A stretch of DNA of 64,000 nucleotides from Pseudomonas sp. WJP1 (GTDB lineage: Bacteria; Pseudomonadota; Gammaproteobacteria; Pseudomonadales; Pseudomonadaceae): contig NZ_CP110128.1 of assembly GCF_028471945.1 (NCBI RefSeq), positions 2,034,501-2,098,500 of the forward strand, in the 5' to 3' direction. Shown here in pieces: positions 39,106 to 47,288 of the stretch. Each line of letters begins with the position of its first letter. Within the stretch, counting starts at the first letter, position 1. The notes under the pieces were generated by a model. It searched no databases, was not told the DNA's origin, and saw only the letters and a list, made by a program, of their open reading frames with translations. A program made the position numbers and the translations under genes.

Positions 39106-39549
39106 TTACTTGGAAGGCGCAACACCACGGCTGCCAGAAGCCACACCCTCTTCGCGCAGGCGATGCAATAACAACTGCGTATTGTCCGCGCAGCCCATGC
39201 CCTCGGGCTTGCTCTCGACGCCCTCGATCACCAGCAGCAATTGCGCTTTATTCTGCGCCAGCCGTTGCTGCAGGATTTCGATTTCCTCAACCTTGCGCTT
39301 GAGCCCGCTGAGCAACTCCTCATGGCGCCAACCGCTTGCATTCATCGGCAGCAATTGGCGGATTTCTTCCAGTGAAAACCCCGCCGCCTGTGCGCCCGTG
39401 ATGATCTCCAGGACCCACTCGGTGTCAGGGGCATAGTCCCGATAGCCGTTGGCTTTGCGCGCGACAGACTTGATCAGGCCGCTCGCTTCGTAGAAACGGA
39501 TGCGTGAAGGCGCCAATCCGCTGATTTTCGCCAGTTCGCCTATTCTCAT
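39106..39549 (-). CDS. MerR-family transcriptional regulator
   Basis: About 147 residues: winged helix MRIGELAKISGLAPSRIRFYE, wing NGYRDY, long dimerisation helix (LSGLKRKVEEIEILQQRL) and a short C-terminal effector part. It has a single cysteine (Cys120), so it is not a metal (CueR/ZntR) or [2Fe-2S] (SoxR) sensor; a ligand or one-cysteine electrophile sensor is likelier. ATG at 39549 is chosen because MRIGEL is the family start, though the frame extends to 39633. Its own start lies 20 bp from the third operator, so it probably controls itself and the three neighbours. Confidence 0.93.
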   Translation of the reverse strand: MRIGELAKISGLAPSRIRFYEASGLIKSVARKANGYRDYAPDTEWVLEIITGAQAAGFSLEEIRQLLPMNASGWRHEELLSGLKRKVEEIEILQQRLAQNKAQLLLVIEGVESKPEGMGCADNTQLLLHRLREEGVASGSRGVAPSK

Positions 39550-39568
39550 AGTCCACCCAAAAAAACCA

Positions 39569-39599
39569 TTGACCTTAAAGTTGACTTTAACCCTAAAGT
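39569..39599 (+). promoter_or_regulatory. MerR-type promoter between merR and the hydrolase gene
   Basis: Plus strand: TTGACC (39569-39574), 19-bp spacer, TAAAGT (39594-39599), reading toward the hydrolase gene. Its first 14 bases match the promoter at 37943. It is 20 bp upstream of the divergent MerR start, so bound MerR could also repress its own gene. Confidence 0.78.
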
Positions 39600-39670
39600 C
39601 ATTTGGCAGCCAAGCGGCGCAGGTTTGATGCATTCGGTCATGGCCTCCCTACCACACAGGAGATGCGAGC

Positions 39671-40501
39671 ATGAGTCATGTCACTACGCAGGACGGTGTC
39701 GAGATCTTTTACAAAGACTGGGGCCCACGGGATGCCCAAGTGATCTTCTTCCATCACGGATGGCCACTCAGCGCAGACGACTGGGACGCGCAGATGCTGT
39801 TTTTCCTGGCCAACGGCTTTCGGGTCATTGCCCACGACCGGCGCGGCCACGGGCGATCCAGCCAGGTCTGGGACGGGCACGACATGGATCACTATGCCGA
39901 CGACGTCGCGGCCGTCGTCAACCACCTTGGCGTACAGGGCGCCGTCCATGTGGGGCACTCCACCGGCGGCGGTGAAGTCATCCACTACATTGCCCGCCAC
40001 GGCGAAGATCGCGTGTCGAAGGCCGCGATCATCAGCTCCGTACCGCCGCTGATGGTCAAGACTGAAAACAATCCGGGCGGGCTGCCCAAATCGGTGTTCG
40101 ATGACTTGCAGGCACAACTCAAGGCTAACCGTGCCCAGTTCTACCACGACGTCCCGGCCGGGCCTTTCTACGGGTATAACCGCCCGGGCGCGAAACCGTC
40201 CGAGGGCATCATCCGCAACTGGTGGCGCCAGGGCATGATGGGCTGTGCAAAGGCCCATTACGACGGGATCGTGGCCTTTTCCCAGACCGACTTCACCGAA
40301 GACCTGAAAAGCATCAAGATCCCGGTGCTGGTGATGCACGGGGATGATGACCAGATCGTGCCCTATGAAAACTCCGGGCTCCTGTCCGCCAAGCTGTTGC
40401 AAAACAGCACGCTGAAAACCTACTCGGGCTTCCCCCATGGCATGCCCACGACGAACGCCGATACCATCAACGCCGACTTGCTTGCTTTCATTCGAGGTTA
40501 G
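39671..40501 (+). CDS. alpha/beta hydrolase, non-haem chloroperoxidase type
   Basis: Protein of 276 residues with the alpha/beta-hydrolase fold. Nucleophile Ser97 in GHSTGGG; oxyanion region [11 protein letters not shown]; Asp in [10 protein letters not shown] and His in SGFPHGMP complete the triad. The sequence matches cofactor-free haloperoxidase/esterases (for example arylesterase- and chloroperoxidase-like enzymes); physiological substrate is likely an ester or lactone. It is the last of the MerR-controlled set. GGAGAT just before the ATG gives ribosome binding. Confidence 0.92.
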   Translation: MSHVTTQDGVEIFYKDWGPRDAQVIFFHHGWPLSADDWDAQMLFFLANGFRVIAHDRRGHGRSSQVWDGHDMDHYADDVAAVVNHLGVQGAVHVGHSTGGGEVIHYIARHGEDRVSKAAIISSVPPLMVKTENNPGGLPKSVFDDLQAQLKANRAQFYHDVPAGPFYGYNRPGAKPSEGIIRNWWRQGMMGCAKAHYDGIVAFSQTDFTEDLKSIKIPVLVMHGDDDQIVPYENSGLLSAKLLQNSTLKTYSGFPHGMPTTNADTINADLLAFIRG

Positions 40502-40577
40502 GTAACGGGAGGGGCGGGTAGAAAAGCCTGCCCCTCTGCGTAATGCTGTTCACTTAAGCATGGGGTTGTAATAGGGA

Positions 40578-40859
40578 TTGGGGGGGGGGCATATCCATTG
40601 CTGCGGTAACGGCCACTTAGGGTTTCGCCCTTACGGCGAGTCCCTTTTGGCAAACGCCCCAAAAGGAACCAAAAGGTCTTGCCCCACCACTCGGTGCCTC
40701 GCTAGGGCTCGGCATGCCCTCACTCCGGCATTGCTCCGTGGGTCGCCGCGATGGGCCGTCCCTGGCCCAGCGCGGCTAAACCGGCGTCCTGCCGGTTTCC
40801 CCACTGCGCAATGCCTGCGTTCGGCCAGCGTGGTTAACGGGGCACCCAAATCCAAAGCC
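40578..40859. repeat. long Pseudomonas-type intergenic repeat
   Basis: GC-rich non-coding stretch with several internal hairpins: CCTTTTGG/CCAAAAGG at 40643-40666 with a further CCAAAAGG at 40669-40676, and AACCGGC/GCCGGTT around 40785. I recall closely similar stretches (GGTTTCGCCCTTACGGCGAG and following) between genes of many P. fluorescens-group genomes, so this is probably a dispersed repeat. Family name not assigned. Confidence 0.6.
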
Positions 40860-41069
40860 AAAGCGAGGCGGCCTGACAGCCGACCTGATCTTTTCCAGAC
40901 CCCCCCAATCCCCTGTAGGAGCCAGCGGTGCGGCGATCCGACTTGCCGGCGAACCAGACGCTGCGGTGTATCTGTTGTACCGCGTTATCGTTCTTCGCCG
41001 GCAAGCCTGGCTCCTACAGGGAATTGCGTACGGCTCCCGATCAGGTCGGCTGTCAGGCCGCCTCGCTTT
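40860..41069. repeat. nested inverted repeat: 31-bp arms around a REP pair
   Basis: Perfect 31-bp inverted repeat (40860-40890 with 41039-41069; core GAGGCGGCCTGACAGCCGAC). Inside it is a REP pair CCCTGTAGGAGCCAG (40911-40925) and CTGGCTCCTACAGGG (41007-41021). The whole can form a cruciform with a second stem inside. Confidence 0.85.
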
Positions 41070-41126
41070 TGCTGTTGCTTTGGCTTTTGATTTTCTTGCC
41101 CCCTGGAGAGGCCGAGTGGAGGTTCT

Positions 41127-41242
41127 CTGTAGGAGCGAGCCTGCTCGCGAAAAACCAGAGAGCACCGCGGGGTGCCAGGATCCCCGCGTCATCGTTGACC
41201 TCCATCGTCGGAACGCCGCCCGGAGCCGGCTCGCTCCTACAG
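41127..41242. repeat. REP inverted pair
   Basis: Perfect 15-bp arms CTGTAGGAGCGAGCC (41127-41141) and GGCTCGCTCCTACAG (41228-41242). It is the third repeat in a row in the 807-bp interval between the hydrolase and maleylacetate reductase genes. Confidence 0.88.
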
Positions 41243-41308
41243 GCCGGACGGCGTTCCGTGCTTCCAAATGACTCGCTGTAATTGGATGGACTCGCCCGCG
41301 CCGAGGCG

Positions 41309-42376
41309 TCACTGCGGACGGACGCCGTCAAAAGCGTCTTGCAGCAACTGACGGATTGCCGTTGCTTCGATAGGCCGCGGATTCCAGTAAGGGTTGGACA
41401 GTGCGATGTCAGTGGCGCGATCCAGATCCGCCTCGGTCAAGCCAAGATCCTTGAGCCGGGTCGGTGCACCCAGCGAACTGGAAAGATCGAACAGCGCAGC
41501 AGCGGGGCTGCAATCATCCACGTTCAGCGCCCGGCTGATGCGCGACAGTGCCGGCGCGGCGGGCTGGTTGTAGGCGATGGCGTGGGGCAGCACGATGGTG
41601 TGGGTTTGTGCATGGGGCAAATTGAAGCTGCCGCCCAGGGTGTGGCACAGTTTGTGGTGAAGTGCCATGCCGACGTTGCCCAGTACCGTGCCGCATAGCC
41701 AGGCGCCGTACAGGCAATCGCCGCGGGCATCCAGGTCAGACGGGGCTTGGCTGATTTTCTTCATGCCTTCGGCCAGTGCGCGGATGCCTTCTTCGGCCAT
41801 CAGCGACATGACCGGGTTGCCATCCTGGGCATACAAGCCTTCAGCGGCGTGGGCGATGGCGTTCATTCCGCTGGTGATGGACATGTCCAGGGGCAGGCTG
41901 ACGCTGAGCTCAGGGTCATAGATCACGGTTTTGGGCAGTACGCGTGGGTCTTTGCCGGTGCGCTTGAGGCCGTTTTCGGTCAGGCCGAATACCGGTGTCA
42001 TTTCGGAGCCGGCGTAGGTGGTCGGGATCGCCAGGATCGGCAGGCCCGAGTCCATGGCGATGGCCTTGCCCAAACCGGTGGTCGAGCCACCGCCAATGGC
42101 TACCGCACAATCGGCACCCAGTTTGCGCGCGACTTCGCGAGCCTCGCGGGCGGTTTCGATGGGCACATGCATGACGGCCTTGTCGAAAATTTCCGCGGCA
42201 CGACTGCCGAGCAATTGCGCGATGTGCTCAGCCTGGGAACGCTGCTCCGGGGTGCACAGCACCAGTGCCCGTTTGGCGCCCAACCGATCGATTTCCGCTT
42301 CCAGTTGTTGCAGCGAGCCCTTGCCGAAAATGACGCGCGACGGTTGGCCGTTATAGATGAAGGGTAGGGTGGACAT
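41309..42376 (-). CDS. maleylacetate reductase
   Basis: Iron-containing-alcohol-dehydrogenase family member of 355 residues, matching maleylacetate reductases: FIYNGQPSRVIFGKGS at the start, AVAIGGGSTTGLGKAIA for NAD(P) binding, IPTTYAGSEMTPVFGLTENG, and HHKLCHTLGGSFNLPHAQTHTIVLPH. Reduces maleylacetate to 3-oxoadipate in the cytoplasm, the step after hydroxyquinol ring cleavage. Third gene of a minus-strand operon (intradiol-like, NTF2-like, this gene). Its substrate would come from the intact dioxygenase encoded at 46340. Confidence 0.93.
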   Translation of the reverse strand: MSTLPFIYNGQPSRVIFGKGSLQQLEAEIDRLGAKRALVLCTPEQRSQAEHIAQLLGSRAAEIFDKAVMHVPIETAREAREVARKLGADCAVAIGGGSTTGLGKAIAMDSGLPILAIPTTYAGSEMTPVFGLTENGLKRTGKDPRVLPKTVIYDPELSVSLPLDMSITSGMNAIAHAAEGLYAQDGNPVMSLMAEEGIRALAEGMKKISQAPSDLDARGDCLYGAWLCGTVLGNVGMALHHKLCHTLGGSFNLPHAQTHTIVLPHAIAYNQPAAPALSRISRALNVDDCSPAAALFDLSSSLGAPTRLKDLGLTEADLDRATDIALSNPYWNPRPIEATAIRQLLQDAFDGVRPQ

Positions 42377-42397
42377 GGGGCGGTTCTCCGGGGGCAG

Positions 42398-42784
42398 TTA
42401 AAGCGCTGAAGGTTTGGCCATGGGCGTGGGCTGATAAGCGAAAAATTGCCATTGCAGGCCGTTTTTGACCCAGACCGTCAGCGTGCGGTTGTGAATGGTT
42501 TTGGCGACGCCATGGGACGTGATGTCGGCTGACATTTCTCCAAAGACGAGGGCGGTATCGCCTGAGCACCGAACGTGATGAACCCGGTGGTCGATGCGGT
42601 GATAGACGTAGAGACCGTCTCGGCATTTGCCCAGGTAGCTGCTCAAACTGTCCTGGACGCCGTTGGAGTGGACGTAGGTCAACTGCGGGTGGGACAGCCT
42701 CTCAAAGGCTGGCAAGTCACCTTGGCGCATGGCCAGGTAACGTTGCGCCTCAAGTTCCTTGATGACCGTGCTGTCGTTATTCAT
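42398..42784 (-). CDS. NTF2-like/DUF4440 protein
   Basis: Small protein of 128 residues with the SnoaL/NTF2-type cone fold: LEAQRYLAMRQGDLPAFERLSHPQLTYVHSNG at the N terminus, then YHRIDHRVHHVRCSGDTALVFGEM and a final WQFFAYQPTP strand. Such proteins act as small hydrolases, isomerases or binding subunits; some sit with aromatic-ring pathways. Its start overlaps the upstream dioxygenase-like gene by 8 bp, so the two are translationally coupled. Function not determined from sequence. Confidence 0.82.
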   Translation of the reverse strand: MNNDSTVIKELEAQRYLAMRQGDLPAFERLSHPQLTYVHSNGVQDSLSSYLGKCRDGLYVYHRIDHRVHHVRCSGDTALVFGEMSADITSHGVAKTIHNRTLTVWVKNGLQWQFFAYQPTPMAKPSAL

Positions 42785-43622
42785 GGGCTCCTCGAGCTTC
42801 GGTCAGGACAAAGTCGAACGCCAAGGTATGGAACGCTTCGCTGATCAATGTGCCGTCCGGGGCCTGGCCGGGTTCTTGCCGGATCCATTGCGCAATCAAT
42901 GAAGGGCGCACGCCAAATACCGCGTCCGAATCCAGATACGGATCGCCCTCGCGAAATACCTGGGTGTTCAAACGCTGGAAACCTGTGGCGCTGATGTCGA
43001 ACTGCAAGTGGGCGGGGCGCCATGCATGGCGATTGAGCGATGTCAGCATGTGACCGACAGGCCCGTCGTCAAGGATGGGCTGACCATCGGGCACGACGGT
43101 CCAGAAATGGTAGCCCCCGGTCTGGTCGGCTTGAATCAAGGCCTGGCCACCGTCCCGGGTGCCGCCGCCTGCAGTAGCGATCCGCAGCGTGGCACCGGGA
43201 ACGGGATTGCCCTTGACGTCACGAATCACCCCGCGCACATGCAGCCTGGGCCCGACGTGTCCGGTGTTTATATCGGCGCCCAGATCGTGGATCGTCGCGG
43301 CCGGCGCCTCCAGCACAGGGAGGGTTGTGGCTTCGGTGCAGCCCGCGGGCTTCCTGTCGTTCTGCGCCAGCACCAGGGTCGACAGCCCCAAGGTGTGGGA
43401 AAGCAGCACGAATTCCTGCCGATCCGCAGAGCTGACCTTGCCCGCCTGGGCAAGAAACGCCATTCCCTGTTGCCACTCTTTTTCCGTCAGTTTGATGTCA
43501 CGAGCAAAGGCATGCAGGTGCTGCACGAGGCTGGTCATGACTTCACACAAGCGCGCGTCCGTGGCACCACTGTTACGCGCCAATACGGCTTGGGTGATGG
43601 AGGCTTCGTCCAGATTGCGCAT
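42777..43622 (-). CDS. intradiol dioxygenase-like protein lacking iron ligands
   Basis: Protein of 281 residues homologous to hydroxyquinol 1,2-dioxygenase over its whole length: helical N-terminal linker (TSLVQHLHAFARDIKLTEKEW), then the catalytic beta-sandwich ending GYHFWTVV...GPVGHMLTSLNRH...PAHLQFDI. Compared with the intact enzyme at 46340, the first Tyr ligand lies in a missing segment, the second Tyr is replaced by Gln181, and the HLH pair reads His205-Leu-Gln207. Only one of four ligands remains, so classical Fe(III) catalysis is not expected. It is first in an operon with the NTF2-like and maleylacetate reductase genes. A changed reaction or binding role is possible. Confidence 0.85.
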   Translation of the reverse strand: MRNLDEASITQAVLARNSGATDARLCEVMTSLVQHLHAFARDIKLTEKEWQQGMAFLAQAGKVSSADRQEFVLLSHTLGLSTLVLAQNDRKPAGCTEATTLPVLEAPAATIHDLGADINTGHVGPRLHVRGVIRDVKGNPVPGATLRIATAGGGTRDGGQALIQADQTGGYHFWTVVPDGQPILDDGPVGHMLTSLNRHAWRPAHLQFDISATGFQRLNTQVFREGDPYLDSDAVFGVRPSLIAQWIRQEPGQAPDGTLISEAFHTLAFDFVLTEARGAHE

Positions 43623-43744
43623 CGTGACTCCTGAATTTTTCAGATTTTTTCACGCCCTGCCGGCACTCGCGGCTACACCGCCAACCGATCTGTTCAGGCT
43701 ATGGCACTGCACGTTATAGTTCCAAACAGCGCAAAAAAAGTCCG

Positions 43745-43774
43745 ATAAAGAAATTCTTTATTTCATATATGAAA
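43745..43774. promoter_or_regulatory. two adjacent palindromes in divergent promoter
   Basis: ATAAAGAAATTCTTTAT (43745-43761) and TTTCATATATGAAA (43761-43774) are both perfect palindromes, side by side in the 173-bp AT-rich interval between the dioxygenase-like gene and its divergent LysR regulator. They look like LysR recognition/activation sites (T-N11-A type). Confidence 0.6.
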
Positions 43775-43795
43775 AACTAAAAGACGGAGCACGCG

Positions 43796-44710
43796 ATGGA
43801 TCGGCTAACCGAACTGGAGCTTTTTGTAACGACGGCCGAGTTGGGCACCTTGAGCAAGGCCGCCGAATTCCTCGGCTTGTCCAATGCGGCGGCGAGTCGA
43901 CACCTGGTTGCGCTGGAGCAACGCCTGAACGTGAGGTTGATCGATCGAAACACTCGCCGGCTGGCGCTGACCCATTCGGGCCATCAGTTCTATACGAGTT
44001 GCAAAAGCTTGCTCGGCGAGCTCAAGGAAGCCGAGGCTTCGCTGACCGAATCGCTTGTCCAGCCGGTTGGCACCCTGACCATCACCTCGTCGATCTCATT
44101 CTGCATGCTGCATATCGCGCCGCTGATCCCGGCGTTTCGCAAGAAGTACCCGCACATCACCGTCAAGGTGCTGGGCGAAAACCGCTATTACGACATCATC
44201 GATAGCGAAATCGACCTGGCGATCCGGACCAAGGAATATGAGCCAGACTCCAACATCACCATCCGCCGGCTCGCCGAAACCCGCAGGGTCCTGGCCGCAT
44301 CACCCGGCTACTTGCAGCGCAAGGGCACGCCCAAGACCATTGAAGACCTGGTCAACCATGACCTGTTGATCTACAGCCATGCCAACCAGCCGCGGGTCAT
44401 GCGTTTTACCAAAGGCGACGAAGAAGTCGCGATCAAGGTCGATCCCATCCTGGAAACCAATGACGGGCAGATCGTTCGGGCCGCGGCGCTGGCGCATGGC
44501 GGCATCCTGGTGCAGCCCAAGTACATCATCAACGCCGACCTGGTGGCGGGGCGCTTGATCCCGGTGCTGGATGAGTGGGACCTGCCTCGCTTGACCATCA
44601 ACATGGCGTTTCAGAGCCGGCGCTACATGCCGACCAAGCTGCGGGTGTTCATCGACTTCCTGCTCGCCGATTTTGCCGAGCATGAATATGAGCGCTACTG
44701 GACGCGCTAG
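43796..44710 (+). CDS. LysR-family regulator of the hydroxyquinol cluster
   Basis: LysR protein of 304 residues: winged helix (LELFVTTAELGTLSKAAEFLGLSNAAASRHLVALEQ), TRRLALTHSGHQFY, then a co-inducer domain. It is divergent from the minus-strand operon and upstream of the nine plus-strand genes, so it is placed to control both. Two palindromes lie before its start. Effector unknown; hydroxyquinol or the transported sugar-like compound is a reasonable guess. Confidence 0.92.
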   Translation: MDRLTELELFVTTAELGTLSKAAEFLGLSNAAASRHLVALEQRLNVRLIDRNTRRLALTHSGHQFYTSCKSLLGELKEAEASLTESLVQPVGTLTITSSISFCMLHIAPLIPAFRKKYPHITVKVLGENRYYDIIDSEIDLAIRTKEYEPDSNITIRRLAETRRVLAASPGYLQRKGTPKTIEDLVNHDLLIYSHANQPRVMRFTKGDEEVAIKVDPILETNDGQIVRAAALAHGGILVQPKYIINADLVAGRLIPVLDEWDLPRLTINMAFQSRRYMPTKLRVFIDFLLADFAEHEYERYWTR

Positions 44711-44827
44711 CCGCAGTTTTCCACCAGCCGGAAAACACATTTGCCATATGAACGTTTTTCTTCCGATTCAATGGCAGTAGTCTCATTCCCACTGAGTGCA
44801 CACATAACTTCAATAAAGGTTGACCTC

Positions 44828-46261
44828 ATGTCCAACAGTCGAACTGCCGGTAGTGCGTCGTCGAAAATTCTCTGGCGTATCGCAGCCATCACCACCATGG
44901 GGTCATTGGGTTTCGGTTACGACACCGGTGTCATCTCCGGTGCATTGCCCTTCATGTCGCTGGATGCCAGCCAGGGCGGCCTCGGCCTGACCCCGGTCTC
45001 GGAAGGTCTGGTGGCGTCTTCCCTGATATTCGGCGGCGCAGTGGGTGCACTGTTCGCTGGTCAGTTGTCCGACCGTTATGGTCGTCTCGGCGTACTCAAG
45101 GCCTTGGCCCTGTTGTTTGCATTGGGTGCCCTGGGCACCGCGCTGGCACCGGACATGTGGTCCATGGTCGTCACGCGCTTCATCCTCGGTATCGCCGTCG
45201 GCGGTGCATCGTCCACCGTGCCGGTGCTGATCGCCGAACTGGCGGCGCCCAAGCATCGCGGACGGCTGGTGTGCCAGAGCGAATTGATGATCGTCTCCGG
45301 TCAGTGTCTGGCCTACATCGCCAGTGCCGGGCTGGCGCACCTGTTCGATAGCCCGACCATCTGGCGCTACATGCTGGCAATCGCCTTGATACCCGCGGCG
45401 CTGCTGTACGTTGGCATGCATTTCGTCCCCACTTCACCACGCTGGCTGGTCAGCAAAGGCCGTGTTGCCGAGGCCAAGACAGTCCTGGCCGGTATTCGTG
45501 ACACGCAACGTGAGGCAGACCGCGAACTGAAGGAAATCATCTCCCAGTGCAAGGTCGAACAGCGCCATTCAAGTGTGTTCGCCACGCTCAATGAACCCTG
45601 GCTGCTCAAGTTGCTCGCCATTGGTATCGGCTTAGGCTTCGTGATCCAGTTCACCGGTGTCAATGCGTTCATGTATTACACGCCGATGATCCTCAAGGAG
45701 ACGGGGATGGGCATCAATGCCGCGCTGATCGCCACCATTGGCAACGGCGTGATCTCGGTGATCGCCACCTTGATCGGCATGTGGGTGATCAACCGCATGG
45801 GCCGGCGTTCGATGCTGTTGTTGGGGCTGACCGTGGTGGTGCTGGCGCAGATCTTCCTCGGTGTGGTGCTCAACTTCATGCCGCACTCGCTGGTGCAAAG
45901 CTACCTCGCGCTGTCCGGTGTGCTGGTGTTCCTGTTCTTCATGCAGATGTGCATCGGCCCGGTCTACTGGCTGCTGATGTCGGAACTGTTCCCGACCCAC
46001 GCCCGTGGCTTGATGAATGGCATTTCAGTGAGCGTATTCTGGATTTTCAACGCCATCGTCGCCTTCGTTTTCCCGGTGCTGCTGAACGTGATGGGCGGTA
46101 TGACCTTCTTCCTGTTCGCCGTAGTGAACATCGGCTCGATCGTCTTCTGCACGCTGTGGTTGCCGGAGACCAAAGGGCTGACCCTGGAAGAGATCGAGCA
46201 GCAGATGAAGCAACGCTTCAACGGACGTAAATGGCGTGCAGCCGACGCCCAGGCCTATTGA
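44828..46261 (+). CDS. MFS sugar/inositol porter
   Basis: About 477 residues with 12 membrane helices, of the sugar porter family (inositol/xylose/galactose type). Signatures: SLGFGYDTGVISGALPFM in helix 1, GQLSDRYGRLGVLK, QFTGVNAFMYYTPMIL in helix 7, NRMGRRSMLL, and PETKGLTLEEIE at the C terminus. ATG at 44828 follows AAAGG; the frame opens earlier at 44741. First structural gene of the plus-strand operon; it and the ABC importer provide two uptake routes for a sugar-like substrate. Porter specificity cannot be read from sequence. Confidence 0.92.
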   Translation: MSNSRTAGSASSKILWRIAAITTMGSLGFGYDTGVISGALPFMSLDASQGGLGLTPVSEGLVASSLIFGGAVGALFAGQLSDRYGRLGVLKALALLFALGALGTALAPDMWSMVVTRFILGIAVGGASSTVPVLIAELAAPKHRGRLVCQSELMIVSGQCLAYIASAGLAHLFDSPTIWRYMLAIALIPAALLYVGMHFVPTSPRWLVSKGRVAEAKTVLAGIRDTQREADRELKEIISQCKVEQRHSSVFATLNEPWLLKLLAIGIGLGFVIQFTGVNAFMYYTPMILKETGMGINAALIATIGNGVISVIATLIGMWVINRMGRRSMLLLGLTVVVLAQIFLGVVLNFMPHSLVQSYLALSGVLVFLFFMQMCIGPVYWLLMSELFPTHARGLMNGISVSVFWIFNAIVAFVFPVLLNVMGGMTFFLFAVVNIGSIVFCTLWLPETKGLTLEEIEQQMKQRFNGRKWRAADAQAY

Positions 46262-46339
46262 GAACGCCCCGTGCTTGCCGGCAGTCAAACCTCAACAGCC
46301 TGCCGGCCTTCAAGAACAATGAAACAAGGACCTCAAGTC

Positions 46340-47236
46340 ATGACTGCTCATCTGGATACCGACATCGCCATCGGCGGCCTTTTCGAAGAGGAACACTCCG
46401 CCGAGATCGTCAATGCCCGCAACTCGGCCGACGCCAATCCGCGTCTGGTTGAAGTCATGGCGGTACTCACCCGGCATCTGCACGCGGCCATCAAGGAAAT
46501 CGAGCCGACGCACGATGAGTGGTTCAAGGCCATCGAGTTCCTGACCCAGACCGGGCAGATGTGCACCGACTGGCGCCAGGAATACATCCTGCTGTCGGAC
46601 GTGCTGGGTGCAACCATGCTGGTGGATGCGATCAACCATCGCCGGCCCAAGGGCGCCACGCCTAACACGATCCTCGGTCCTTTCTACGTGGCCGATGCGC
46701 CGCGCTACGAGAACGGCGCGAACATCTGCCTGGATGGCAAGGGTGAGCCGACGCTGGTCGGCGGTCGGGTGCTCGACACCGCCGGTCGGCCGATTGCCGG
46801 TGCAACCCTGGACATCTGGCAAACCAACGACGACGGCTTCTACGACGTGCAGCAAAAAGGCGTACAACCGGATTACAACCTGCGCGGCCTGTTCACCACC
46901 GATGCCGACGGCTACTACGCGTTCCGCACGGTCAAGCCACGCCATTACCCGATTCCCGCCGATGGCCCGGTGGGCAAGTTGCTGGGTGATCTGGGGCGGC
47001 ACCCGAACCGCGCCGCGCATTTGCATTTCATCGTGACCGCCGAAGGTTACGACCAGGTCATCACGCACATTTTCACCCCCGACTGCCCGTACTTGCACGA
47101 GGACACGGTGTTCGGCGTGAAGAAAGAACTGATCGCCGAGTTCACCACCCAAACCGACCCGCACGTCGCGCAGCGTTATGACTTGCAGGTGCCGTTCCTG
47201 GCGGTGAATTGGGACTTTGTCCTGACCCCGGCCTGA
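46340..47236 (+). CDS. hydroxyquinol 1,2-dioxygenase (intradiol)
   Basis: Protein of 298 residues, catechol-dioxygenase fold with Fe(III). All four ligands are visible: Tyr168 (DGFYDV), Tyr203 (RHYPIP), His227 and His229 (AHLHF). LGPFYVADAP and the dimer-forming N-terminal helices are also intact. It should open hydroxyquinol (benzene-1,2,4-triol) to maleylacetate, which the reductase encoded at 41309 turns into 3-oxoadipate. The ATG at 46340 has AAGGA 9 bases upstream. Spacing to flanking genes (78 and 52 bp) fits one operon. Chlorocatechol or catechol use is less likely given length and the paired maleylacetate reductase. Confidence 0.92.
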   Translation: MTAHLDTDIAIGGLFEEEHSAEIVNARNSADANPRLVEVMAVLTRHLHAAIKEIEPTHDEWFKAIEFLTQTGQMCTDWRQEYILLSDVLGATMLVDAINHRRPKGATPNTILGPFYVADAPRYENGANICLDGKGEPTLVGGRVLDTAGRPIAGATLDIWQTNDDGFYDVQQKGVQPDYNLRGLFTTDADGYYAFRTVKPRHYPIPADGPVGKLLGDLGRHPNRAAHLHFIVTAEGYDQVITHIFTPDCPYLHEDTVFGVKKELIAEFTTQTDPHVAQRYDLQVPFLAVNWDFVLTPA

Positions 47237-47288
47237 ACAAAAAACTGTTAGCGACCGTCCTGAAACCACTCACTCAAAAGTGATCGTC

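Noticed and set aside
40578..41090. A 170-codon open frame through the repeat block
   Set aside because: It passes through repeats and a REP pair; composition is that of non-coding repeat.
46262..46339. Short GCCGGC-type inverted repeat between the MFS porter and dioxygenase genes as terminator
   Set aside because: Arms are only about six bases (TGCCGG / CCGGC) with no T-tract; it would split an operon that otherwise looks continuous.
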